Shown piece after piece: positions 8,230-15,250 of a stretch of DNA of 46,604 nt (position 1 is its first letter; every line of letters begins with the position of its first letter). Source of the DNA: Novosphingobium sp. 17-62-19 (GTDB taxonomy: Bacteria; Pseudomonadota; Alphaproteobacteria; Sphingomonadales; Sphingomonadaceae); NCBI RefSeq assembly GCF_002256775.1, contig NZ_NCII01000018.1, positions 1-46,604 on the forward strand. The letters are read 5' to 3'. A model generated the notes under the pieces. That model had not been told where the DNA came from. It was given only the letters and a program-made list of their open reading frames with translations, and searched no databases. A program made the position numbers and the translations under genes.

Positions 8230-8871
8230 ATGCTCACTTTGAAGCAGCGTGATTTGCTGCATTTTATCGACGATACCCTGTCCACCACTGGCATTGCCCC
8301 TTCATTCGATGAAATGCGCGATGCCATGGGCCTGGCCTCGAAGTCTGGCGTCAACAGACTGCTGACTGGCCTCACCGAGCGCGGCTTTGTCCGGCGTATT
8401 GCCAATCGCTCACGCGCGCTCGAGGTGGTTCGTCGCTCATTCGACCAGGAGCCAATGCCGCTGCCTCGTCAGCCAGTTAATCTGGCCTCAACGGCAAGTG
8501 TCCCGCTGCTCAGGTCAGGTGTCGATGCTGTCGATTACGCTGCCGGAGGCGATATAGGCACTGTAGACATACCGTCGGCGTTGATCGGCGGCGGTGAGCA
8601 CTTTGTCGCAATCATGCCAGATCGATCGATGCTGCCCCGCGGCATTCTGGCCGGTGACAAGGTGCTGTTCCGCCGTGTCGGCATGCTCGATGAAGACGAT
8701 ATCGGCCTGCTTGCATTGCGCAATGGCCAGTTATGCATCCGTTCGGTGACGCAAGAGGGGGCACTCGTGCGATTGCAGGCCGCTGATGCGGACGTACGCA
8801 CACGCTGGGTCGAAAAGGACCAGGTGATCCTTGCAGGGGTGATTGCAGGTATCGTCCGTATCTACGGATAA
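8230..8871 (+). CDS. LexA-like repressor with altered catalytic dyad
   Basis: A 213-residue protein. The start at 8230 is chosen because MLTLKQRDLLHFI aligns with the first residues of LexA. Residues 1-68 form the winged HTH, very close to alphaproteobacterial LexA (SFDEMRDAMGLASKSGVNRL). The C-terminal half is a peptidase S24-like domain: an Ala105-Gly106 bond in AAGG matches the self-cleavage site, and Ser133 in DRSM replaces the usual GDSM. The catalytic lysine position appears to be Arg171 (CIRSV). In E. coli LexA the lysine acts as general base, so self-cleavage here is doubtful. It may be a variant SOS repressor or a cleavage-resistant competitor. Frames upstream of 8230 look non-coding. 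Confidence 0.85.
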   Translation: MLTLKQRDLLHFIDDTLSTTGIAPSFDEMRDAMGLASKSGVNRLLTGLTERGFVRRIANRSRALEVVRRSFDQEPMPLPRQPVNLASTASVPLLRSGVDAVDYAAGGDIGTVDIPSALIGGGEHFVAIMPDRSMLPRGILAGDKVLFRRVGMLDEDDIGLLALRNGQLCIRSVTQEGALVRLQAADADVRTRWVEKDQVILAGVIAGIVRIYG

Positions 8872-8881
8872 GGCTGGCAGC

Positions 8882-8912
8882 AAAAAAGGGAGGCCAGCAA
8901 TGGACCTCCCTT
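8882..8912 (-). terminator. Intrinsic terminator of the SOS-boxed gene 8936-9361
   Basis: AAGGGAGG (8886-8893) pairs with CCTCCCTT (8905-8912). On the minus strand the stem runs into TTTTTT (8887-8882). It ends transcription of the minus-strand gene and lies just after the LexA-like stop, so it may act on both sides. Confidence 0.75.
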
Positions 8913-8935
8913 CAGAGCTGAGTGAGGATCAGACT

Positions 8936-9361
8936 TCAGCAGGCGCGTGCAAGCGGGAGATCGACTGCATCGTCGTGCTCGTAGGTAAGCACCGGCGCTA
9001 CGCGGCGGACGTTCGACTTGCGCTTCTTGGGCGCAGGTGCGTTGTCCACGACTACCGCAAGGCGGCATTCATTGGCAGCGATGATATTGGCCATTTCCAT
9101 GGCACACAGATCGTAGAGCGTGACCGGTCCCGGCTTGTCACACCGAGGAATCGAGTGACGGCTGTTGAGGGTGATCGCTTCGCAGATGTTGAGCACGTAC
9201 GCGGGCGAATACTCTTCCTCAATCGTGAGGAATTCGATGTGACCAGGCATCACTGATCGCACTGTCCCCAAGGGGGCTTTGTCGACCGAAAGATCAGCTG
9301 TCCAAGCGCCATGCTGGGCCGGGCCGTCGAACTCGAGATTGAGAAGGGAAATCTGGGTCAC
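8936..9361 (-). CDS. Hypothetical protein under a putative SOS box
   Basis: A 141-residue protein from the ATG at 9361. No family is recognised. The N-terminal half is beta-rich (GTVRSVMPGHIEFLTIEEEY). A helix containing LYDLCAMEMANIIAANECRLAVVVD follows, then a basic PKKRKSNVRR segment, and an acidic tail. There is no signal peptide. A GTTC-N7-GTTC box lies 76 bases upstream in the same orientation as at recA, and a strong terminator follows the gene. The setting beside a LexA-like repressor suggests a DNA-damage-inducible function, but the sequence does not show which. Confidence 0.75.
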   Translation of the reverse strand: MTQISLLNLEFDGPAQHGAWTADLSVDKAPLGTVRSVMPGHIEFLTIEEEYSPAYVLNICEAITLNSRHSIPRCDKPGPVTLYDLCAMEMANIIAANECRLAVVVDNAPAPKKRKSNVRRVAPVLTYEHDDAVDLPLARAC

Positions 9362-9436
9362 AAATCCTCACTTTAGCCGGAAAGCGGCCAAATAATTCAG
9401 CGAGCTATGCAAAAGCTACTACTGATTTTTGCGTAC

Positions 9437-9451
9437 GAACACAAAGCGAAC
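9437..9451 (-). promoter_or_regulatory. Putative SOS (LexA) box, GTTC-N7-GTTC
   Basis: On the plus strand GAAC (9437-9440), seven bases, then GAAC (9448-9451): on the minus strand this is GTTC-N7-GTTC, the alphaproteobacterial LexA operator. It precedes the 141-residue unknown. A TTGCAA hexamer (9462-9457) just upstream could be the -35, which would put the box between -35 and -10. Confidence 0.65.
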
Positions 9452-10058
9452 TCATGTTGCAAGATGGTCACATTCGATACCTTATCGAGTATGTCTTGGA
9501 TCACGCCCCCGCTTCCATGCATAAAAGTGTGGAAGCAATTTTTCGGCCTGTAAAGCGGGGAATTTGTCGCAGACCTGAACGGGTCATCGCTTTGTGGGTG
9601 GACTGCGAGCCGGTTTTGCTATCCGCATATCTCCACAGCTCACCGTTATGGACCCGGTGGCGAAACTGAAGGCGGGGAAGGCTGTTTTTATGCTCGCGGG
9701 TGTTCGCTCATGACACGCATGAGCGAGATCGGGCTGTCGCTCAGTGGATCGAGCGCGTGCACCCCGGCATTGGCGCCAAATTGTTATGGCACCTTGCATT
9801 GCCGACCGGAAATATGGTCGGCATGTTCAATGAAAGCTCTATGTCGCACCCTCTCGTCATGAGCAGACGGAGAGCGCTATTTTTCCCAGGCATGTAGGGA
9901 CTTAGCATCTTGTCGCATTCCCGAAACGTTATGTCGCTGCTCTGCGCTAATGGCCTTAACGAGCGGTTAACGAAAGGGAAATGTTCGATCAGTTCATCGC
10001 ATTATATCAAAAGTGAGTTTGGAAATCGGACATTGCCGTTCTGTAAAGCCAGAAAATA

Positions 10059-10088
10059 TGTGATCTTCGTCACATAATTGGATATACT
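10059..10088 (+). promoter_or_regulatory. CRP/FNR-type palindrome with a -10 element
   Basis: TGTGA-TCTTCG-TCACA (10059-10074) matches the CRP consensus TGTGA-N6-TCACA exactly and is flanked by AT on both sides. TATACT (10083-10088) is a good -10 hexamer. The site would sit near -28 of that promoter, a position that suggests repression unless another -10 is used. Confidence 0.55.
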
Positions 10089-10116
10089 ATGTGAACCAGG
10101 AAGGCTCACACCATTA

Positions 10117-10190
10117 CTTCCAGATTGGAAGCAGTGGCGTCCTTGCAACATGTCCAAATGAAACGGAGATGGCTCCTTGCCGTTTCATTT
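10117..10190 (+). repeat. Two stem-loops downstream of the CRP-type promoter (small-RNA candidate)
   Basis: CTTCCA/TGGAAG (10117-10122 with 10126-10131) forms a tight hairpin. AAATGAAACGG/CCGTTTCATTT (10156-10166 with 10180-10190) forms a perfect 11-bp stem with a 13-base loop. Both lie 30-100 bases after a -10 element and in no good reading frame, so they may belong to a structured RNA. Confidence 0.4.
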
Positions 10191-10201
10191 AATCATGGGA
10201 C

Positions 10202-10221
10202 TTGTCTGACTGGCCAGACAA
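10202..10221. repeat. Inverted repeat TTGTCTG-N6-CAGACAA
   Basis: Perfect 7-bp arms with a 6-base spacer. A related CCAGACATTGG lies at 10272-10282, so this may be one of several binding sites for the same protein. Confidence 0.4.
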
Positions 10222-10244
10222 TGTGTTTTGCGAATCACGGCGAG

Positions 10245-10363
10245 ATGTCGGGACATTCCCTTTCTGTTCCGCCAGACATTGGCAGGGTCAGGTTTGACCC
10301 CACGTCTTGAGAGCTCTCCACCTGTGACGCCCGTCTTGATCGAGGCAATGTCGGGAATGTCCC
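10245..10363. repeat. Repeated ATGTCGGGA motif with GGGACATTCCC / GGGAATGTCCC
   Basis: ATGTCGGGA occurs at 10245-10253 and 10348-10356. GGGACATTCCC (10250-10260) is the exact reverse complement of GGGAATGTCCC (10353-10363). The two sites, about 100 bases apart and 150-260 bases upstream of the gene at 10511, look like paired operators. Confidence 0.45.
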
Positions 10364-10510
10364 AAGATTAAAAACAGTCAAAAACACGTTCATTTTTCTT
10401 AATGGACGTTGGTGTGGGGCACAAGCTGCTCTCTGGGTCAAGGATCACGTGCCGGTGATTGTTCGGCCACCTCGAAAGACGGAATATGTCGTCAGTAGGG
10501 GAGTGGGGCC

Positions 10511-11248
10511 ATGTCCGACAAAGTTGAACTCTATTCGACTATCAAAGGCAACGACGTAACCAAGCCGACTGATCAGATGAAACAGGACGCATGGCGTGTC
10601 GTGGAGGAATTGGGCATTGCCAAGAAGGGGCAGCCAGGTGTTGGTGAAGGTGAGGCGGTTGCGACGCTCGCCTATGTTCCGAAGCTGCCGGCGTTCGTGA
10701 TGTCGTTTGAAGGCGCCAGTGTCGATGCTGTGGCATCGTTCCGAGAGGCGATGGCTTACCATCGCACTGACGCTGCCCAGGAAGCGATGGTGGGCGAGTT
10801 GCGCGCACTGCAGGCACAGCGTCAGCCCGTCCTGGGCTCTGGCGAGCGCGAAGGGCCAACTGGAGCGCCGAAGTCCGAAAGGGTGAGCGTTGCTCTCTAT
10901 CCAATCCCGGTTGAGGGGGTGCTGTTGGAAGATCCAACTGCGCGGCGCAAGGCTGAAACATCGGCGATGCTAAGTGCTTCCGATCGCGCCATTGCACAGC
11001 TTGGCCTCAAGGGTGAAGCCAAGAACAGCTACGACCTGAAGGCAGGGAACTGGGTTGTAGGAGGCCGTGGACTGTCGCAAAGCGCTGTAGATGGCCTCAA
11101 AGCCAGGCTTTCGGACTATCGCACCCCGGAAGCTGAACAGGCGTGGCGCCGCAATGCACCGCAGCAGGGGCAGTCAGAGTGCAAGGGGCAGGAAGATATG
11201 GCATCTCTGGCCGTTATGGCTGCAAAGGCCTCAGGCGCAGAGCGTTGA
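10511..11248 (+). CDS. Hypothetical protein, 245 residues
   Basis: The ATG at 10511 follows a purine-rich AGGGGAGTGGGG. No family is recognised. The protein is soluble and rich in Ala, Gly and Glu, with a likely disordered stretch at about 105-125 (GSGEREGPTGAPKSER). The C-terminal third carries LKAGNWVVGGRGLSQSAVDGLKARL. There is no signal peptide, membrane segment or metal motif. It is one of the few plus-strand genes and stands alone, downstream of the palindrome-rich region that probably controls it and convergent with recA. Confidence 0.75.
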   Translation: MSDKVELYSTIKGNDVTKPTDQMKQDAWRVVEELGIAKKGQPGVGEGEAVATLAYVPKLPAFVMSFEGASVDAVASFREAMAYHRTDAAQEAMVGELRALQAQRQPVLGSGEREGPTGAPKSERVSVALYPIPVEGVLLEDPTARRKAETSAMLSASDRAIAQLGLKGEAKNSYDLKAGNWVVGGRGLSQSAVDGLKARLSDYRTPEAEQAWRRNAPQQGQSECKGQEDMASLAVMAAKASGAER

Positions 11249-11251
11249 CGC

Positions 11252-11286
11252 AAAAAAGGGGAGAGCCTGTGAAGGCCCTCCCCTTT
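11252..11286 (-). terminator. Intrinsic terminator of recA
   Basis: AAAGGGGAG (11255-11263) pairs with CTCCCCTTT (11278-11286), with inner GCC/GGC pairs. On the minus strand the stem ends in TTTTTT. It lies 18 bases after the recA stop and also directly after the convergent gene. Confidence 0.8.
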
Positions 11287-11304
11287 CAACTTGCTGGCGT
11301 TGGT

Positions 11305-12387
11305 TCAGGCGTCTTCGCCGTCTTCCTCGCCGCCGGTGAGCAGGGCTTCGCCCAGCTGTTCGACATTGCCGCGGATGCGAGCTTCGATCTCAGCAGCAAC
11401 CTCGGGATTCTCCTCAAGGTAACGCTTTGAATTCTCGGCGCCCTGTCCGAGACGGACAGAATTATATGAGAACCATGCGCCAGACTTCTCGACAATACCG
11501 GCCTTGACGCCCAAGTTGAGAATCTCGGAAGTACGGCTGATGCCGCAACCATACATGATATCGAATTCGACCGTTTTGAATGGTGCGGACACCTTGTTCT
11601 TGACGATCTTCACACGTGTAAGGTTCCCGGTTACGTCATCCTTGTCCTTGATTGCCGTGCTCTTGCGGATATCAAGTCGAACCGAAGCATAGAACTTCAG
11701 AGCATTACCGCCAGTCGTCGTTTCCGGGTTGCCATACATGACGCCGATCTTCATGCGCAACTGATTGATAAAAATTACAATGCACTTTGACTTCGCAATC
11801 GACGCCGTCAACTTGCGAAGTGACTGGCTCATCAGGCGAGCCTGAAGACCGACGTGGCTGTCGCCCATCTCGCCTTCGATCTCGGCACGCGGCACGAGCG
11901 CAGCCACCGAGTCCACGACCAGGATGTCGATGGCGTTCGAGCGTACGAGCGTGTCGACGATCTCCAGCGCCTGTTCACCGGTGTCGGGCTGCGACACGAT
12001 GAGGTTGTCGACGTCTACACCGAGCCTGCGGGCATAGGCCGGGTCCAGAGCGTGTTCGGCGTCCACGAATGCGGCCGTGCCACCCAGCTTCTGGGCTTCG
12101 GCGATCGCATGCAGGGTCAGCGTGGTCTTGCCCGAGCTCTCGGGGCCATAGATTTCGATGATACGGCCCTTGGGCAGGCCGCCGATGCCGAGTGCGATGT
12201 CGAGGCTGATCGAGCCGGTCGAGATCGCCTCGATGTCGACGTGTTCCTTGTCGCCGAGGCGCATGGCCGAACCCTTGCCGAAGGCGCGGTCGATCTGGCT
12301 GAGTGCTGCTGCGAGCGCCTTGGCCTTGCTGTCATCGCCGGATGCGGTGTTGGCGCCGTTGGGTACGGCGCGGAGGCTACCTGCCAT
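11305..12387 (-). CDS. recA: RecA recombinase
   Basis: A full-length 360-residue RecA, which forms ATP-dependent filaments on single-stranded DNA, promotes strand exchange and triggers LexA self-cleavage. The Walker A GPESSGKT is at 81-88. The [21 protein letters not shown] block, the L1 region and the L2 stretch [21 protein letters not shown] are intact. The N-terminus ([13 protein letters not shown]) and acidic C-terminus are clade-variable, and the whole fits sphingomonad-type RecA with some divergence. The ATG at 12387 has AGGAG 11 bases upstream. A matched promoter and SOS box lie upstream. On an accessory replicon this would be a second recA or a sign that the replicon is chromid-like. 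Confidence 0.97.
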   Translation of the reverse strand: MAGSLRAVPNGANTASGDDSKAKALAAALSQIDRAFGKGSAMRLGDKEHVDIEAISTGSISLDIALGIGGLPKGRIIEIYGPESSGKTTLTLHAIAEAQKLGGTAAFVDAEHALDPAYARRLGVDVDNLIVSQPDTGEQALEIVDTLVRSNAIDILVVDSVAALVPRAEIEGEMGDSHVGLQARLMSQSLRKLTASIAKSKCIVIFINQLRMKIGVMYGNPETTTGGNALKFYASVRLDIRKSTAIKDKDDVTGNLTRVKIVKNKVSAPFKTVEFDIMYGCGISRTSEILNLGVKAGIVEKSGAWFSYNSVRLGQGAENSKRYLEENPEVAAEIEARIRGNVEQLGEALLTGGEEDGEDA

Positions 12388-12431
12388 TTTCTGAGATCTC
12401 CTGGGATCGTGGTGGTTCCAACCGTGCGGCG

Positions 12432-12473
12432 GAACAATACAAGAACATTAGACGGATTGCCCGACATCGACAA
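12432..12473 (-). promoter_or_regulatory. recA promoter with SOS box
   Basis: On the minus strand, TTGTCG (-35, 12473-12468), a 17-base spacer, TAATGT (-10, 12450-12445), then GTTC-N7-GTTC (12446-12432) overlapping the end of the -10. The box starts 45 bases upstream of the ATG. This is the canonical alphaproteobacterial LexA-repressed arrangement. Confidence 0.85.
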
Positions 12474-12610
12474 GAGAAAACAACGGAAAATCCCCATTTC
12501 CTCGAAGCGTCAGTCGGCGCTTTCTACTCTCTTACCCGCCGACGCGAGAGCGTACGGCCTAACGGATCGACATCGATCTGCAGACCAGAAAGCCCGACCA
12601 AGTCTCGACT

Positions 12611-12811
12611 TCAACCCCTCGCTGAAGCGCTGTGGACCCAGCACGATAGACGGCGGCGGGTCAGCAGGCAGTCGATGACCCGCGCGCGTGCCCAGATACT
12701 GTCGTATTGCGCTGGGGTTATGCGCCGACCGTTGGCGTAGCAGCGCTGCCCGCCGCGATCATCGCGCACGCGGACCAGATTGTAGCTGGCTTTGACCAAA
12801 GACGACGTCAT
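12611..12811 (-). CDS. Small hypothetical protein, 66 residues
   Basis: The ATG at 12811 has AAGGAG six bases upstream, which decides the start over longer in-frame options. The basic product contains NLVRVRDDRGGQRCYANGRR followed by ITPAQYDSIWARAR, a strand-strand-helix pattern. No family is recognised. The strong ribosome-binding site and the protein-like composition argue that it is real. It lies upstream of recA on the same strand, 220 bases from its start. Confidence 0.6.
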   Translation of the reverse strand: MTSSLVKASYNLVRVRDDRGGQRCYANGRRITPAQYDSIWARARVIDCLLTRRRLSCWVHSASARG

Positions 12812-12926
12812 CGTGTACTCCTTGCTTTCCTCCACCACATTTGGAGGCAACGACGGCTGCTTAGACCTCCTTAAGATGTCTGGGGCTAATGGCCCTATGA
12901 CGTTGGCAGAGAGGAATGATCAGGCT

Positions 12927-13400
12927 GTGACGGTTAAACGTTATGTGGTTTGTCTAGTGCTTGGCGTTGCGTGCCTGACCCAGACGGCTACCGCACAAGT
13001 GCAGAAGCCAGCCGTCCATCTGCTGGTAGAGAGCCTGGATGATAGTGCCGCCAGCTGCGGTCTGACCAAGGAATCCATCACCGGCGCAGCCAATTCGGCG
13101 CTCCGCTACAATCGCATACGCCTTGGCGGAAGTAGCCTCGACAACCTCACGTTCTACGTGAACGTGAACGTGGATTATTCGGCCGGGATGTGCAGCACCA
13201 ACATCGATGTGTCGCTTGCCAAATACCAGGAGGTAGATGTCAAGTTTGTTGGCGAGATGTTTGCGCGCGTTGAATTTTGTAACAAGGGCGCGATGGGTGT
13301 GGTCAAACCCGGTAGTCCCATGACGTTGCAGACGATCAAGGATCTCACAGATGCGTGCATCGCAGACACGTCAGTTGCTGTCCTGAACTCAGTGAGCTGA
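12927..13400 (+). CDS. Secreted hypothetical protein
   Basis: A 157-residue product if the GTG at 12927 is used; an in-frame ATG at 12897 adds ten residues before the hydrophobic core. KRYVVCLVLGVACLTQTATAQ is a good signal peptide ending in AxA, so the protein is probably periplasmic. The mature part has Cys residues in SCGLT, MCSTN, FCNKG and ACIAD that could form two disulfides, and alternates strands (LTFYVNVNVDYS). No family is recognised. It converges on the Rap1a-like gene, with stops one base apart. Confidence 0.7.
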   Translation: MTVKRYVVCLVLGVACLTQTATAQVQKPAVHLLVESLDDSAASCGLTKESITGAANSALRYNRIRLGGSSLDNLTFYVNVNVDYSAGMCSTNIDVSLAKYQEVDVKFVGEMFARVEFCNKGAMGVVKPGSPMTLQTIKDLTDACIADTSVAVLNSVS

Positions 13401-13401
13401 C

Positions 13402-14019
13402 TTACTGGCCTTGGCAGGGATATCGCTTGGACAGGACTAGGAACACGACGCTGCGCGCTGACTTCTGCAGCGCCGCGGTGTTTTCCTCGAGGTAGGCTGA
13501 AACATCCGACACGATGGCCTCGTTCGATAGCCCGGCTTCTGGCAGGCAGATTGGATAGTCCTTGCTGATGCCAGCGCTGATCCTGACTGCGCCGATAAAT
13601 CCGGCCATGTAGCCAACGCAGCTCGCATTGGTGATCGCGCCTGAAATGCTTCCCTCAAAACACTGCCGCATGAGGTCGAGGGAAGAGGGACCGCCCGCCG
13701 GCGCTTGCGATGCGTCCGGCTCAAGATAGGTGGGTCGCTGAAGCGGTCCACCAACGCCTGCACTACCGCGCACCACGGGAACGGGTGCGGCGGCCTGAGC
13801 TGCAGGTGCTGCGATAGCCGGCTCACTGGGCTGCACAGCAGACGCAAGGGGAGCCGTGCTTGCCACGCGCGGGGGCAACTGTGCGCTCGGCGTTTCAATG
13901 CGCGGCTGCTTGAGCCTGGGATCGACCTGCTTGAAGCCTTCTACGCGCATCTGTGCCTGCGCACACGGCGCAACCATGAGCATCGCACTGGCGGCGAGAA
14001 TGATCGAGAATGTCTTCAT
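13402..14019 (-). CDS. Secreted protein with a Rap1a/Tai-like domain
   Basis: A 205-residue protein with a signal peptide (residues 1-22, ending AQA), then an Ala/Pro-rich linker of about 90 residues, then a C-terminal domain of about 90. That domain has the pattern CVGYMAGFIGA, ICLPEAGLS and a terminal RYPC, as in the Rap1a/Tai family: small periplasmic immunity proteins and relatives with conserved Cys pairs. In Serratia, Rap proteins neutralise type VI amidase effectors. No effector gene is visible next to it, and many Rap1a-domain proteins are not linked to T6SS, so an immunity role is only possible. Confidence 0.7.
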   Translation of the reverse strand: MKTFSIILAASAMLMVAPCAQAQMRVEGFKQVDPRLKQPRIETPSAQLPPRVASTAPLASAVQPSEPAIAAPAAQAAAPVPVVRGSAGVGGPLQRPTYLEPDASQAPAGGPSSLDLMRQCFEGSISGAITNASCVGYMAGFIGAVRISAGISKDYPICLPEAGLSNEAIVSDVSAYLEENTAALQKSARSVVFLVLSKRYPCQGQ

Positions 14020-14068
14020 GGATCCCTACGTTGGTTATGCCAGCTCGTCGGCCAGGTCCTTGTGGACC

Positions 14069-15250
14069 TTAGCGCGTTGATACGTCCGTTTCGAGCGATT
14101 GTTGTGGGACGTTGGGAAACAGACTCGCAATCATCGCGCGTCCCTTGTCGCATGAGGATTGGTCCTGCGCGTATTCAAGCCATTCGGAGAGAATTTCTGC
14201 TGCGCTTAGCCCGTGTCTGTCGAGGTCTGCTCGGGTCGCCGGCCGGAAGTCTGCTTCCCATTCAGCGCCGTCGTCACCTGCGTCATACCAGACAATGCCC
14301 GAGCCCAGCCATATGCCTGGCTCAAGATCTGTTCCGTAGAGATCGTCGCTGGGGCAATCGACCTCGTGAAGCTTGATCCCTGTCTTGGACAAGACTTGCA
14401 GGTGCACGTCGTCCTTGGCAGTCGGAACTGAAATGACGATGATCTCGTCGGGTTGCAAACGGGCGTGAGCACGGTCCAGTTCAAAGTCGAGGTCATTGCG
14501 CGTTGCGATGCCAAGCGAGATGCCGAGGACACCCTGTCGGCGCACCGTGGATGGCATCCATTCCCCAATACGTTCGGCGCTCATGCCGGAGGCAATCTTG
14601 AGCAGGTGGGCCGATGTAATGACAGGCGGCAAGGCTGCTCCAGTAGTGAGATCCATCGCAATGAAGAAATCGCCGGGAACGGGGTGGTATGGCTGAGGGA
14701 CGTTTTCCCAGCCTTCCCATGGCAAGTCGGCGCCGGCAGCTACCGTGATGATCTCGTCGAGGACAAATACCGTGCCGTGCTGCTGTGCTGCATAAGCCGT
14801 GGGCTCCATGGTGAACCATGCGTCGCTGGCAAGCCCCACTTCTTCGGGGTGGATCATACGGCACATCGCCGCACCGTCAGCGCCGAGGGTATCGCACAGC
14901 AGCAGATAGGGCCGGTTACGCCAACCATTGTGAAGCATTGCATCGGCAAGCACGCGGATTTCGTCAAAAGGACCGCTGGGCAGGGGATCTGCCCACATGA
15001 TCTCGGTTGACATCATTCGCTCATCGAGGCCTAGCGATGGGCTCATGCCAGGGCGCAGAAGTCCGGTGTGCTCTTTATTGTTCTGATCGCGAGTGATGAA
15101 GATGTCGCCATCGCGCGAAATCACCGTGTGCAAGAGGGCGGCGCGCCTGGTGCTGGATCCCCAGGTCTTGAACAGGGGGGAGGACCATTCCCCCGTGACA
15201 AATCTGAAACCCGGGATGAAGTCGTCGCGATGTGGAATGGTTCCGATCAT
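14069..15250 (-). CDS. Hypothetical protein of the methyltransferase-linked operon, 393 residues
   Basis: The ATG at 15250 overlaps the preceding stop (ATGA, 15247-15250). No family is recognised. The sequence is acidic and mixed alpha/beta, with PYLLLCDTLGADGAAM, VFVLDEIITVAAGADLP and DEIIVISVPTAKDDVHL as the clearest core strands. It has no signal peptide or membrane helix and no obvious P-loop, nuclease or methylase motif. It is the last gene of a four-gene transcription unit headed by a complete C5 methyltransferase, so it may act with DNA modification or on the same DNA. Confidence 0.8.
   Translation of the reverse strand: MIGTIPHRDDFIPGFRFVTGEWSSPLFKTWGSSTRRAALLHTVISRDGDIFITRDQNNKEHTGLLRPGMSPSLGLDERMMSTEIMWADPLPSGPFDEIRVLADAMLHNGWRNRPYLLLCDTLGADGAAMCRMIHPEEVGLASDAWFTMEPTAYAAQQHGTVFVLDEIITVAAGADLPWEGWENVPQPYHPVPGDFFIAMDLTTGAALPPVITSAHLLKIASGMSAERIGEWMPSTVRRQGVLGISLGIATRNDLDFELDRAHARLQPDEIIVISVPTAKDDVHLQVLSKTGIKLHEVDCPSDDLYGTDLEPGIWLGSGIVWYDAGDDGAEWEADFRPATRADLDRHGLSAAEILSEWLEYAQDQSSCDKGRAMIASLFPNVPQQSLETDVSTR

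Larger units (their letters stand above)
9362..10510. other. 1.15-kb stretch without a convincing gene, rich in palindromes
   Basis: Short frames exist (for example 9454-9669, 9700-9897 and 10125-10310), but none has a ribosome-binding site plus protein-like composition. From about 9900 on, the sequence is more AT-rich than the surroundings. It holds an SOS box, a CRP-type palindrome with a -10 element, several stem-loops and repeated ATGTCGGGA motifs, described separately. It could be a regulatory region, a small-RNA locus or part of a replication or partition site. No DnaA boxes or iteron arrays were seen. Confidence 0.6.

Noticed and set aside
9454-9897. Short plus-strand frames in the gene-poor stretch
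   Set aside because: No ribosome-binding sites, composition not protein-like, and the first starts two bases after the SOS box.
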